Shown: piece by piece, positions 14,217 to 24,100 of the stretch | Layout: each line of letters opens with the position of its first letter | Numbering within the stretch: position 1 is the stretch's first letter | Assembly: GCF_001807265.1 (NCBI RefSeq) | Contig: NZ_KV788371.1 | Coordinates: 155,440-219,439, forward strand | Origin: Corynebacterium sp. HMSC05H05 | GTDB taxonomy: Bacteria > Actinomycetota > Actinomycetes > Mycobacteriales > Mycobacteriaceae | Direction: 5' to 3' | DNA: 64,000 nucleotides | The notes under the pieces: generated by a model | The model's database searches: none | What the model was told of the DNA's origin: nothing | What the model saw: the letters and a program-made list of their open reading frames with translations, nothing else | Program-made: the position numbers and the translations under genes

Positions 14217-15854
14217 ATGCACGACATCACGTCCACCGAAAGCTGGGGCAAGCTGGAGAAACTCCACGCGGAAAAGTCCCGCACCACCCTGCGGGATCTG
14301 TTCCGGGCGGATGCCGAGCGCGCGCAGCGCTACACGTTCGACGCGGCCGGGATTCGCGTGGATCTTTCCAAGAACTTGGTAGACGGAGACGTCGCAAAGC
14401 AATTGCTCACCTTGGCAGACGAGGCAGGCCTGAAGGACCGCATCGAAGCGATGTTCAGCGGCAAGCGCATCAACACCACCGAGGACCGCGCGGTGCTGCA
14501 CACAGCGCTGCGTGCACCCGAGGACGCTGGGCTGGAGGTCGACGGCCAGAACGTCACCGCAGACGTGCACGCGGTGCTGAAGCAGATGCGCGAGTTCGCA
14601 ACGAAACTGCGCAGCGGCGAGTGGGTGGGCCACACCGGTAAGACGATTTCCAAGGTGGTCAACATCGGCATCGGCGGCTCGGATCTGGGCCCCGCCATGG
14701 CCGCACAGGCGCTGCGCACCTACGCCACCGCTGGCATTACCGCCGAGTTCGTCTCCAACGTGGATCCGGCGGATATGACGCGCGTGCTGGGAGAGGTTAA
14801 TGCCGAAGAAACGCTGTTTATCGTCGCGTCCAAGACGTTCACCACCCAGGAGACGCTGGCGAACGCGCACGCCGCGAAGCGCTGGCTGCTCGAGCAGTTC
14901 GACGGCGACGAGTCTGCGATTGCGAAGCACTTCGTGGCCGTGTCCACCAACGAGGAGAAGGTGTCCGAGTTCGGCATCGACACCGCGAACATGTTTCCGT
15001 TCTGGGACTGGGTAGGCGGGCGCTACTCCATGGATTCCGCGATCGGGCTCAGCCTCATGGCCGTGATCGGCCCGGAGGATTTCATGCGCATGCTCGACGG
15101 CTTCCACGCCATGGACCAGCACTTCCGTCTCACTCCGTTCGAGGAGAACGTGCCCGTGCTGATGGGGCTTTTGAACATTTGGTACCGCAACTTCCACAAG
15201 GCGCAAACACACGCGGTCCTGCCGTACTCGCAGGACCTCGCCCGCTTCCCCGCGTACCTGCAGCAGCTGACCATGGAGTCCAACGGCAAGCACACGCGTA
15301 TCGACGGCGCAAGCGTTGACTACGACACCGGCGAGATCTACTTCGGTGAGCCGGGCACCAACGGCCAGCACGCATTTTTCCAGCTGATGCACCAGGGCAC
15401 CACGCTCGTGCCGGCGGACTTCATCGGCTTTGCCAAGCCCCGGGCGGATCTGCCCACCGCCACCGGCGAGGGTTCCATGCACGACCTGCTCATGGGCAAC
15501 TTCTTCGCGCAGACAAAGGTCATGGCATTCGGCAAAACCCAGCAAGAGATCGAGGCGGAGGGCGTGCCGCACTCGCTCGCCCCGCACAAGGTGATGCCGG
15601 GCAACCGCCCCACCACCACCATCTTGGCGGAGGAGCTCTCCCCGTTCAGCCTGGGCGCACTTATTGCGCTGTACGAGCACATCGTGTTCGTCGAAGCCGC
15701 GATCTGGGGCATCAACGCCTTCGACCAGTGGGGCGTGGAGCTGGGCAAGGCGCAGGCGAACGACCTCGCCGCCGCCGTCGCTGGTGAGGAGGCGCCGAAC
15801 ACCGGCGACTCTTCCACCGACAGCCTGATCACCTGGTACAGGGAGCACCGCTAA
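14217..15854 (+). CDS. pgi: Glucose-6-phosphate isomerase
   Basis: 545 aa from ATG 14217, which has a good GGGAGG site 8 nt upstream; the 39 further upstream codons are not conserved. It interconverts glucose-6-phosphate and fructose-6-phosphate in glycolysis. Signatures: [15 protein letters not shown] (sugar-phosphate-binding SIS motif), [16 protein letters not shown] segment ([15 protein letters not shown]), [16 protein letters not shown], and [15 protein letters not shown] with the catalytic His. Ends TAATG with the next gene, sharing one base. Its promoter side borders the islet end, so integration may have altered its upstream DNA. Confidence 0.97.
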   Translation: MHDITSTESWGKLEKLHAEKSRTTLRDLFRADAERAQRYTFDAAGIRVDLSKNLVDGDVAKQLLTLADEAGLKDRIEAMFSGKRINTTEDRAVLHTALRAPEDAGLEVDGQNVTADVHAVLKQMREFATKLRSGEWVGHTGKTISKVVNIGIGGSDLGPAMAAQALRTYATAGITAEFVSNVDPADMTRVLGEVNAEETLFIVASKTFTTQETLANAHAAKRWLLEQFDGDESAIAKHFVAVSTNEEKVSEFGIDTANMFPFWDWVGGRYSMDSAIGLSLMAVIGPEDFMRMLDGFHAMDQHFRLTPFEENVPVLMGLLNIWYRNFHKAQTHAVLPYSQDLARFPAYLQQLTMESNGKHTRIDGASVDYDTGEIYFGEPGTNGQHAFFQLMHQGTTLVPADFIGFAKPRADLPTATGEGSMHDLLMGNFFAQTKVMAFGKTQQEIEAEGVPHSLAPHKVMPGNRPTTTILAEELSPFSLGALIALYEHIVFVEAAIWGINAFDQWGVELGKAQANDLAAAVAGEEAPNTGDSSTDSLITWYREHR

Positions 15855-17341
15855 TGGGCGACGCAGTTTCCTCGGAGACCTACACTCCGCGCCAGCGCAC
15901 CACCTACCGGCGCCGGCTCGAAGACGAGCTGGAGCGCTTCGACCGCCACCTCCAGGGCGCGGATTTTGTGGACCACGGCACAATCGGCTTAGAGCTCGAG
16001 CTCAACCTGGTGGACAGCGATATGCAGCCGCATCCCAATAACCAGGCGGTGCTGGAGATACTTGGCGACGAGTACCAGTCCGAGATCGGCGCCTACAACG
16101 TGGAGATGAACCACCCGCCGCTGGGTATCGAAGGTGACGGGCTGGCGCGGTTGGCCGAGGGCGTGAAAGAGCGGCTTGCCACCGTACGCGACGCCGCAGA
16201 GAAGTCCGGCTCCCACCTAGCGATGATTGGCACCTTGCCGACGATGACCTCGCAGTTCCTGGACAGCGACGAATGGATGACCCAGGAAAACCGCTACGCC
16301 GGGCTGAACAACTCCATCCTCGAATCGCGCGGCGAGCTGGTGAAGATCGACCTGCGCCGCGACGAAAAGTACACCCACTACTTCGAAACCATCGCGCCTG
16401 AATCCACCTGCACCTCCATGCAGCTGCACCTGCAGGTGGCGCCGAACCGGTTCGCGGACGCGTGGAACGCCTCCCAGGCCATCGCGGGCGTGCAGGTGGC
16501 GCTGTCCGCCAACTCCCCACTGTTTATGGGGCACAAGGTGTGGCACGAGTCGCGCATCCCGGTGTTCAAGCAGGCCATCGACACCCGCACCAAGGAGCTG
16601 ATCAACCAGGGCGTGCGCCCGCGCGTGTGGTTCGGCGAACGGTGGATCACCAGCGTGTTCGACCTGTTCGAGGAAAACGTGCGCTACTTCTCTCCCCTGC
16701 TGCCCGAAGGCCGCATGGCAGCCGGCGCGCCGTTCATGAACGGCGACAACCCCGGCCTGCACTACCTCAACCTGCACAACGGCACCATCTGGCGTTGGAA
16801 CCGCGCCATCTACGACCCAGCCGGCGAGCTCAGCCACATCCGCGTGGAAAACCGCCTGCTGCCCGCAGGGCCCACCGTGAAGGACATCGTGGCGGACGCG
16901 GCCTTCTACTACGGGCTGGTCAAGGCGCTGGGCGACCAGACCCGGCCGGTGTGGTCGCGCCTGAGCTTCGAAGATGCCAACGACAACTTCCTGGCCGGAG
17001 CGAAAGACGGCATTCACGCTGAGCTCAAGTGGCCAACGCTGGGGACGGTGGCGGTGGCGGAGCTCGTCGAGAAGCATTTGCTCGAGCTCGCGCACGAGGG
17101 CCTGCGCACGCTGGATGTGGACGAGGCCTGCGCCGAAGAGTACCTCGGCGTGATCGAGGGGCGCGTGCGGGCGCGGCAAAACGGCGCGACGTGGCAGCTC
17201 GCCGCGCTCGAGCGCGTGGCCGGCGGGTCGAAGGCCCTGACCACGGAGCGTGCCGACGGACTCGCCCGAGTGTTACGCCAGTACATGAAAAATTCCCAGG
17301 CAGACGCGCCGGTGCATACTTGGACGCTCGAGGTTGAGTAG
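15854..17341 (+). CDS. Glutamate-cysteine-ligase-family (GCS2) carboxylate-amine ligase
   Basis: 495 aa. IGLELELNLVD near residue 45 is the ATP/metal-binding start of the GCS2 fold. TCTSMQLHLQV and IRVENRLLPAGPTVKDIVAD (within VENRLLPAG) are further family motifs. Family members ligate an amino acid through a carboxylate, as in gamma-glutamylcysteine formation or YbdK-type ligation; corynebacteria make mycothiol rather than glutathione, so the substrate is open. ATG overlaps the pgi stop by one base (TAATG), so the two are co-translated. Confidence 0.8.
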   Translation: MGDAVSSETYTPRQRTTYRRRLEDELERFDRHLQGADFVDHGTIGLELELNLVDSDMQPHPNNQAVLEILGDEYQSEIGAYNVEMNHPPLGIEGDGLARLAEGVKERLATVRDAAEKSGSHLAMIGTLPTMTSQFLDSDEWMTQENRYAGLNNSILESRGELVKIDLRRDEKYTHYFETIAPESTCTSMQLHLQVAPNRFADAWNASQAIAGVQVALSANSPLFMGHKVWHESRIPVFKQAIDTRTKELINQGVRPRVWFGERWITSVFDLFEENVRYFSPLLPEGRMAAGAPFMNGDNPGLHYLNLHNGTIWRWNRAIYDPAGELSHIRVENRLLPAGPTVKDIVADAAFYYGLVKALGDQTRPVWSRLSFEDANDNFLAGAKDGIHAELKWPTLGTVAVAELVEKHLLELAHEGLRTLDVDEACAEEYLGVIEGRVRARQNGATWQLAALERVAGGSKALTTERADGLARVLRQYMKNSQADAPVHTWTLEVE

Positions 17342-17356
17342 GGCAAGATAGGCCCA

Positions 17357-17986
17357 ATGCAGAGCATCATCGACTGGATTGTGGGTCTCATGGAGACCCT
17401 CGGCGCACCCGGCGTCGGCATCGCGATCCTCTTGGAGAACCTCTTTCCGCCCATCCCGTCCGAGGTGGTGCTGCCGCTCGCCGGCTTCACCGTCGCGCAA
17501 GGGTCGCTGAACATGGTCAACGTGTTCATCTGGTCCGTGCTGGGCTCCGTCATCGGCGCATACGTGCTCTACGGCGTCGGCGTGTGGCTCGGCCTGGAGC
17601 GGCTGCGCAAGATCGCCGACTGGATGTGGCTCGTGCGCGCCTCCGATGTGGACGCCGCGATGAACTTCTTCACCAAGTACGGCAAGCCGAGCGTGTTCTT
17701 CGGCCGCCTCATCCCCGGCGTACGATCGTTGATCTCCATCCCCGCCGGCCTGGGCAAGATGAACCTGGTCACCTTCGGCCTGTGGACCACCCTCGGCTCC
17801 GGCATCTGGAACGCCATCCTGATCTACCTGGGCTTCGTCCTCGGCGACAACTGGGAGAAGGCCACCGAGTACGCCGACACCTACTCCAACGTGATCTACG
17901 TTGTGCTGCTGCTGATCATCCTGGGCTTTCTGGTGTTCTTTATCCGCCGTGCGGTGCGGGACAAAAACGCGGAGAAGTCAGCCTAA
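17357..17986 (+). CDS. DedA/SNARE-associated-family membrane protein
   Basis: 209 aa with 5-6 membrane segments. ENLFPPIPSEVVLPLAG is the N-terminal DedA signature and FGRLIPGVRSLISIPAG the second conserved motif with the essential Arg. DedA proteins act in membrane homeostasis and lipid-carrier handling (undecaprenyl-phosphate recycling has been shown for relatives). The C-terminal tail is basic (RRAVRDKNAEK). It follows the GCS2 gene by 15 nt and is probably part of the pgi transcription unit, which ends at the strong terminator behind it. Confidence 0.9.
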   Translation: MQSIIDWIVGLMETLGAPGVGIAILLENLFPPIPSEVVLPLAGFTVAQGSLNMVNVFIWSVLGSVIGAYVLYGVGVWLGLERLRKIADWMWLVRASDVDAAMNFFTKYGKPSVFFGRLIPGVRSLISIPAGLGKMNLVTFGLWTTLGSGIWNAILIYLGFVLGDNWEKATEYADTYSNVIYVVLLLIILGFLVFFIRRAVRDKNAEKSA

Positions 17987-18000
17987 GAATTTTGCGGTTC

Positions 18001-18035
18001 AAAGCGGCCTGCCACAGATGTGGCGGCCGCTTTTT
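18001..18035. terminator. Bidirectional terminator between DedA gene and minus-strand small gene
   Basis: AAAGCGGCC (18001-18009), an inner GCCAC/GTGGC extension and GGCCGCTTT (18025-18033), followed by TTTTT on the plus strand and preceded by AA on the other. It separates two convergent genes. Confidence 0.85.
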
Positions 18036-18039
18036 AGTT

Positions 18040-18297
18040 TTAGGAAACCCTCTCGCGTTTCGTCCAGTACTCAGCGAAGTCCGGGAGCTCCTCAGCCCGG
18101 AAATACCTGGAGTGCGTGACCTTCAAATCCTCAAGCGAAGGCGACCCGATCACCACAATCTCAACGTCAGGGTTGTCGTTGGATTGTTCTTCAGCGAGAC
18201 GCTGCACAATCGCTTCACGAGAATCCTCGTATTCCGTGATGTCACGCTCGCCAGTTTTCCGGTTAAACACGATGAGGAAGTGCTTCATCTTCTTCAC
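18040..18297 (-). CDS. Small hypothetical protein
   Basis: 85 aa (82 if the in-frame ATG 18288 is used; an AAGAAG element precedes that one). The protein is soluble and charged, starting MKHFLIVFNRKTGE with a beta-alpha-beta look (FNRKTGERDITEYEDSREAI, then VEIVVIGSPSLEDLK). No catalytic motif is seen. It is codon-normal, ends at the shared terminator and probably has its own promoter. Function unknown. Confidence 0.65.
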   Translation of the reverse strand: MKKMKHFLIVFNRKTGERDITEYEDSREAIVQRLAEEQSNDNPDVEIVVIGSPSLEDLKVTHSRYFRAEELPDFAEYWTKRERVS

Positions 18298-18352
18298 TCA
18301 CTTTCAGTCTCAAAGCCCACAATTATTCCCCCTTGTCTCACCTCGGAATATA

Positions 18353-19162
18353 TCAAGGCTCAGGCTGGCACTGCGGGCACCACCAAATAACCCGCTCCAG
18401 GTCGCCCTCTCCGCCGAGGAAGCCCTTGGTAATCAGCGTGCCGCACCGCCTGCACGGCTTGTTGTTGCGGCCGAACACGTAGCTCGTCTCCCCCGCCCGC
18501 TTGATCCCCGTGGTCACGCGGACGGGGGCGTCTTTATTCGCCCACATCAGTCTGCGCGCGAGGCGCACATGCTTCTCGACGTCCACGTCTCGCACCAATT
18601 CCGCTGGATGAGTACCAGCCAGGAAGTTGATTTCCGCGCGGTACTCGTTGCCGATGCCGGCGAGCTTGCGCTGGTCCAGCAGGGCGCGGCCGATCTCGCG
18701 GTCGGGCTCGGCTTCGATGCGTCTGACTGCCTCGTCGATGTCGAAGTCCGGGTCCAGCAGGTCCGGGCCGAGGTACCCCATCTCCTGGTGGTATTCCCTA
18801 GCTGGGAAGACGCGGACCAGCCCGAGCCAAAAACCGACGAGTTCGATGTCGGCCTTTGGTTCGTCGTGAAGCGAAAGCACCACGCGGGCGGCGTGAGCGG
18901 GCTTTTTCCACCTGGTGCCGGCGCGGTGCATGGCCCACGTGCCCTCCATTTTCAGGTGGGTGTGCAGGATTTGCGGCTGGTAGCCGTCTTTGGCGAACTG
19001 CATGAACAGGTGCTTGCCGTGCGGCCAGACGCGCTCGCAGGTCATGCCCGTGAAATCGACGGTGGCGTAGCGCGGGACGCGAATGCTGGTGGCTGTCACT
19101 TCGCGGTTTTGCATCCACTGCAGGCGCTTTGACAGCTGATAGACGGAATCACCTTCGGGCAT
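18353..19162 (-). CDS. nei2: DNA glycosylase/AP lyase, Nei2-type (Fpg/Nei family)
   Basis: 269 aa starting MPEGDSVYQL, where Pro2 is the Schiff-base nucleophile after Met removal and Glu3 the proton donor. Helix-2-turn-helix residues LAGIGNEYRAEINFLAG and a C-terminal zinc finger (CRRCGT...WWCPQCQP) complete the base-excision enzyme, which removes oxidised bases and nicks the abasic site. ATG 19162 was chosen because the catalytic Pro must be residue 2; the open frame extends 65 codons further but is meaningless. Divergent start only 1 nt from the next gene. Confidence 0.93.
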   Translation of the reverse strand: MPEGDSVYQLSKRLQWMQNREVTATSIRVPRYATVDFTGMTCERVWPHGKHLFMQFAKDGYQPQILHTHLKMEGTWAMHRAGTRWKKPAHAARVVLSLHDEPKADIELVGFWLGLVRVFPAREYHQEMGYLGPDLLDPDFDIDEAVRRIEAEPDREIGRALLDQRKLAGIGNEYRAEINFLAGTHPAELVRDVDVEKHVRLARRLMWANKDAPVRVTTGIKRAGETSYVFGRNNKPCRRCGTLITKGFLGGEGDLERVIWWCPQCQPEP

Positions 19163-19163
19163 A

Positions 19164-19409
19164 ATGCCGTCTATGTTCCAATTTCTGCGCAAGATCTTCA
19201 ACGCTGTCAACACTGGCCCGACGCCGGAAGAGTCGCTGGTGGGGTTCTTCCCTGACATGGACGCCGCAGTGGAGTGGGCGCGCGGGGTGCTCGCAGAGAC
19301 CGGCACGGACCCCAAGGAGCAGTTTGTGCGCGCGGTGAAAGACGTGCGCGAGGCCAATCCTCGGCTTGGTCTTGCGGCGGCGAATCACCTGGTGAAGCAG
19401 ATAGTTTAG
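19164..19409 (+). CDS. Small protein with L7/L12 C-terminal-like pattern
   Basis: 81 aa from ATG 19164, or 78 from ATG 19173. The C-terminal half (DPKEQFVRAVKDVREANPRL, then GLAAANHLVKQIV) has the helix-turn pattern of the ribosomal L7/L12 C-terminal domain, as found in some small stand-alone actinobacterial proteins. The first ATG lies 1 nt from the nei2 ATG on the other strand, so both genes must share one promoter region. Neither start has a good SD. TAG at 19407-19409 is embedded in an SOS-box-like palindrome. Function unknown. Confidence 0.65.
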   Translation: MPSMFQFLRKIFNAVNTGPTPEESLVGFFPDMDAAVEWARGVLAETGTDPKEQFVRAVKDVREANPRLGLAAANHLVKQIV

Positions 19410-19422
19410 AACTCGTGTTCTA
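19407..19422. promoter_or_regulatory. SOS-box-like palindrome upstream of DUF222-HNH gene
   Basis: TAGAAC-TCGT-GTTCTA is a perfect 16-bp palindrome. It differs from the actinobacterial LexA consensus TCGAAC-N4-GTTCGA only by symmetric changes at positions 2-3 (CG to AG) of each arm. It lies 77 bp before the DUF222-HNH ATG, and genes of that family in M. tuberculosis (13E12 group) carry LexA sites. Confidence 0.55.
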
Positions 19423-19498
19423 ATTTTAGATTGGCGTGTCGGAGGCGCTGTTACATTGACACCCAACACCCGCGAAATGTTGCGGAAAGGAGGGTGTC

Positions 19499-21067
19499 AT
19501 GAACGGAATCGCCGAGCTCGTGGACCAGGTCGCCGACGGCCTGTCGCAGCTGCGCCAGCTTTTCGACGATCCTTCGGCCCTCCCCCTCGCCACCATCACC
19601 CGCGACATCGCGCGCCTCGAACGCGCGATGGACAAGAAGGCCTACGTGGACGCCGCCTTCGCGCAGGCGTGCGTGCTGGCGGACGCCGGAAAGCTGGTCG
19701 GCGCGAACCACCCGGACGCGTACCTGACCGAAAAGCTCGGCATCTCGCGCGGCGAGGCGTACAACCGCATCGCGCGGGCGAAGGCGCTTTTCGACGCTCC
19801 GCCCCCGCCGCCGGAGCCTGAAGACTTCTTCTTCGAAGAGGACGGAACTGAAGAGGACCGCTCGGCTGCCGAGGAGGCCGCGCGCAAGGCCGCCGAGGAG
19901 GAAGCGGAGCGCCGCCGCAAGGACCAGGAGGAGGCGCGCAAGCGTGCCGACGAGGTCCCGGCCGCCAAGCAGGACATCATCCGCCGCGAGCTGGACAAGC
20001 TACTCAAGGCGGCCGAGGGCGAGCGGATGCGCATCTACGCTCGCGCGATGGAGCAGGCCAAGTACCGCGACGAGAAGGACCTGCGGCTGTTTGTGAAGCG
20101 CCTGGTCGCCGAGGCGAACAAGCCCTTCGTGAAGGCAAACCCGAACGCGGGTTTTGAAAAGCGCGACGCCTCGCTGGGCAGGGAGAACACCGACGGCACC
20201 TTCGACGTGACGCTGTCGATGACCCGCGCAGATTACGCGCTCTACAAGGCACTCACCGACAAGGGGTTGTCGCCGAACTCCAACATCCCGGAGGAGCTCC
20301 AGGGCGACCGGGACCCGCGCACCAAGGGCCAGCGCCGCTACGACCAGTACATGTCCATCCTGCGCCAGTACGAGGAGGGCCAGCAGGCCGCGAACGGCGG
20401 CGCCGCGTCGGTGGTGGTGTCCATCACGCTCGACGACCTCGCCGAGGCCGACGCCAACACCTTGTTCCAAACCAACGTCGGTGTGGAGCTCGACGCCTTC
20501 GACCTGGTTCGGCTGGGCATGGACGGCACGAGTGATTTCCTGCTCACCGTCGACGGGCTTTCCGGGGTGCCGCTGCACCTGGGCCGGTCGCGGAGGCTTG
20601 CGTCGGTCGGCCAGCGCATCGCCATGTTCGCGGTGCAAGGGGTGTGCTCCTGGGCCGGCTGCACGACCTCCATGAGCGAGTGCGAGGCCCACCACATCAT
20701 CTCCTGGCTGCGGTATGGCGCGACCGACATTGAGAACCTCACCGGCCTGTGCCCCACCCACCACAGATGCAACAACGACCACAGGGACGGCTCGTTCAAC
20801 AAGGGCTACATGGACTACGACCCCGACACCGGCGGCGCCGTCCTAGTCAAAGCCGACGGCACCCGCCACACCAACACCACGGACCCCGCGATGCACTCGG
20901 CGGTGAACCGGATCAAGGCGAAACGGGCCTCAACGTCGGCGCCGCCACCTGCGGAAACGCACTGGCCCACCTCCCCACCGCCTCCGCCATCGGGGCGCGC
21001 GGGTCACGCCGCCAAGCCAAACCACCGGCCTAATAGACCTGGTCACCGCATGCCGATGCGGCCCTAA
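19499..21067 (+). CDS. DUF222 domain protein with C-terminal HNH endonuclease
   Basis: 522 aa. The N-terminal DUF222/13E12 region (residues 1-110) is followed by a very charged Ala/Glu/Arg coiled coil (about 118-165), the rest of the DUF222 core, and an HNH nuclease domain with CSWAGC, CEAHHIISW and LTGLCPTHHRCNN (zinc Cys/His and catalytic His). The C-terminal 60 residues are Pro-rich and disordered. The ribosome site GGAAAGGAGGG is excellent. These proteins occur in many copies in actinobacteria, some inside mobile DNA, and their role is not settled. An SOS-box-like palindrome upstream suggests DNA-damage control. Confidence 0.9.
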   Translation: MNGIAELVDQVADGLSQLRQLFDDPSALPLATITRDIARLERAMDKKAYVDAAFAQACVLADAGKLVGANHPDAYLTEKLGISRGEAYNRIARAKALFDAPPPPPEPEDFFFEEDGTEEDRSAAEEAARKAAEEEAERRRKDQEEARKRADEVPAAKQDIIRRELDKLLKAAEGERMRIYARAMEQAKYRDEKDLRLFVKRLVAEANKPFVKANPNAGFEKRDASLGRENTDGTFDVTLSMTRADYALYKALTDKGLSPNSNIPEELQGDRDPRTKGQRRYDQYMSILRQYEEGQQAANGGAASVVVSITLDDLAEADANTLFQTNVGVELDAFDLVRLGMDGTSDFLLTVDGLSGVPLHLGRSRRLASVGQRIAMFAVQGVCSWAGCTTSMSECEAHHIISWLRYGATDIENLTGLCPTHHRCNNDHRDGSFNKGYMDYDPDTGGAVLVKADGTRHTNTTDPAMHSAVNRIKAKRASTSAPPPAETHWPTSPPPPPSGRAGHAAKPNHRPNRPGHRMPMRP

Positions 21068-21101
21068 AAGGCATGCGCCGCACCGTGAATTAATCGCCGA
21101 C

Positions 21102-24100
21102 TTAATCGTCGAAGGTGAGGCCTTCGGCGGGCCCTTCGCTGCCTTCGAGCTCCCCCAGCGCCTCCGCCACGCTGCGCCCGCGCCGCTTCGGGGGTGCCGA
21201 GGCACGCCCGCCGATCTTCGCGCCCTTGTGGGTCGCCGTCGCCCCGTATTCCTTCAGCGAATAGGCCGGCCCGCCGTTGAGCTTCTCCACGGCCAGCGGC
21301 TGCATCCGGCCGGCCCGCACCGCGGCGGTAAGGGCGCCGACAACCAGCGGCATCGGGTCGCCCACCCCATCAGGAAACGTATCGAAGAAGGTGGTCATGG
21401 TCTTGCCGCCGCGGGTGACGTGGGCGGCCAAGAGCCCGTCGACAAGCACCACCATCGCACCCGCCGAGCGGGTCGGGCCCTGCGCCGGCCACGGCAGCGC
21501 CGCCCCGTACGGGTTCGCCGGGTCGGTCGCGGCCAGCACGTGCACGTGCGGCTCCCGGGCACCGGAGGGCCAGCCGACCACGTCGTCGGAGTCCTGGTGG
21601 CCGCGCAGCCGGTCGATCGTCGCCGGGGTGGAAAACTGCGAGGCGCCAAGTCCCTCCACGAGGTAGCCGCGCATCGCCTTGCCGGACGCCTCGAACCCTG
21701 ACAGCGTCTTGTAGGCGAGCGCGAACCCGCCGAGGATGTCCTCGGCGACCACGGAGCCGCGGGTGACCACCCCGTAGCGGTCTAAAAGCGACTCGCCCAA
21801 AGCCACCGACCGGCGGGTCGCGTCGTCGTCAGGCGTAGGCGTCAGCGACCACCGCCCCACCATGTCCGGCGGCACACTCGCCGCGAACGAGGTGCGCCCC
21901 GAGCGCACCCTGCTTCTCGACGGCCTCCGTCTCGCCCTGTGCGCCGCCTTGCCGCCGGCGAGCCGCGCCCGGATCGGCGCGAACGAGTCGGGGGCCAAAA
22001 ACCCGGCCTCGACCAGGTCCCACATGGCCTCGCGCAGCTCCTCGGTGGTGGTGGTCGGCTCGAGCAGGTCGGTGAACAGGAACCCGCCGCCGCGGCGCAC
22101 CTTCTCCATCACCTGGGACTGGGTGAGCGACAGCAGCGGCTCGTCCACCTGCGGGGCGAGCTGGGCGGCGTAGTCCGCGGGCAGCAGCATGATCCACGGG
22201 TCGCGGGCGCCCGCCTTGCCGGCGCCGACGATGGCGATCTCGCCGGAGGCGGTGAGCTCGTCGAGCATCACCGGCGAGTAGTCCCCCACCCGGGCCGGCA
22301 GGATGTGGGACTCCCACGCGCTGGCCGGCAGCCGCACCCCGGCGAGCTGCTCCAGCACCGAATACACACCGTCCGCCCCGCGCAGCGCCGGGGTCACCCC
22401 CACCGGGGCGACGTTCGACCACGCCGGCAAGAAACGTCCATAAGCCGACTGCGACACCGGCCGGGTCTGGGCCCGCGCCGCCGCCAGCGAGCGGGACCGG
22501 ATGATGCGCAGCACCTCGGCCGCGACGTATTTCTCTTCCTCGACGCCCTGCCGGTAGCGGCCCGGGATGACCTTGTCCTTGTCCACCAGCGGCTGCAGCG
22601 CCGAATGCGCCGCGCCGACCGCCAGGCCGAAGGCGTCGGCCAAGTCGCGCAGCGTAAAGGGCCCTCGAGTGCGCACCCAGCGGCCCACCAGCTGCGCCAG
22701 CGCGTCGGGGATGGTTTGCACCTGGGCGGCGACGCCGGGCGGGACGGGCACGCCGAGGCCGTCGCGAAGCAGCGGGGCGTCGAGGACTTGGGCGACGTGC
22801 TCGCGGCCGCCGATGCGCACCCGCATCATCCGCGCCCCCAGGGCCTGCTCCAAGGACTCGAGGGGAACTTCGGTGTGGAGGCGGAGCTCGTCGATAGGCA
22901 CGGGCCCCACGATGCGAAGGGTGTCGGCGAACTGCTCGCTCGTCGAAGCGCGCCCCAACCGGCGCAGCGAGGCGTCCACTTCCGCGATGATGTCGCCGTC
23001 CAACAGTTCCCGCAGCTCAACGGTGCCGAGCAGCTTGGCCAACAGCGACGGGTCCAGCGAGAGCGCCGCCGCGCGCTTCTCCGCCAGCGGGGTGTCGCCC
23101 TCGTACATGAACGCGCCGGTGTAGTTGAACAGCAGCGAGGACGCGAAGGGGCTGGGCTGGTCCGTGGTCACCTCGGCGATGCGCACCCGGCGCGTGTTCA
23201 TATCCCGCATGACCTCCTGCAACGCCGGGAGATCATAGACGTCCTGGAGGCACTCGCGCACCGTCTCCAAGATGATGGGAAACGACGGATAGTTGCGGGC
23301 CACATCCAAGAGCTGCTCCGCCCTTTGGCGCTGCTGCCACAACGGCGCGCGCTTGCCGGGGTTGCGGCGCGGCAGCAGCAGGGCGCGGGCGGCACACTCG
23401 CGGAACCGGGAGGCGAACAGGGCGGAGTTTCCCACCTGTTCGGTGACGATGTCGGCGATCTCGTCGGCGTCGAATTGGAAGATCGCCCCGTCCGGCTCTT
23501 TTTCGCCTTGCGGCAGGCGAAGCACGATGCCGTCGTCGCCCGCGACCGCCTGGGCGTCCATGCCGGTCTCCTGCGCGACCCGCCACCCGGTCGCCAGCGC
23601 CCACGCCGCGTTGACGCCCTTGCCGAAGGGGGTGTGCAGCACCACGCGCCAGTCCCCCAGCTCGTCGGTGAAGCGCTCGAGCACCAGCGTTTTCTCGTCC
23701 GGCAGGATGCCGGTGGCCTCCTCCTGCTCGTTGAGGTATTGCAGCAGGTTGGCCCGCGCCCGCTCATCCAGGCTTTGATCCAAGGAGCTTTTTGCTTCTC
23801 GACGAAACGCGCCCAGCGCCTTGCCCAGCTCATAGGGTCGGCCCAGCCCGTCGCCGGTCCAGAACGGCAGGCGGCCGGTGTGGCCCGGCGCGGGGCTGAC
23901 CTGGACCTGGTCGCGGGTGATGTTTTCGACGCGCCAGCTGGAGGCGCCGAGGGTGAACACGTCGCCGACGCGGGACTCGTAGACCATTTCTTCGTCCAAC
24001 TCGCCGACGCGGCGGGGCGCCTTGTCATCCGCGCCAACCAAAAACACGCCGAACATCCCGCGGTCCGGGATGGTGCCGGCGTTGGCCACCGCGACCCGCT

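Noticed and set aside
14160..15983. A 607-residue frame on the minus strand opposite pgi
   Set aside because: It is a GC-driven shadow of pgi and the GCS2 gene: rich in Arg/Gly/His/Val, without domains or a ribosome site, while the plus strand is clearly coding.
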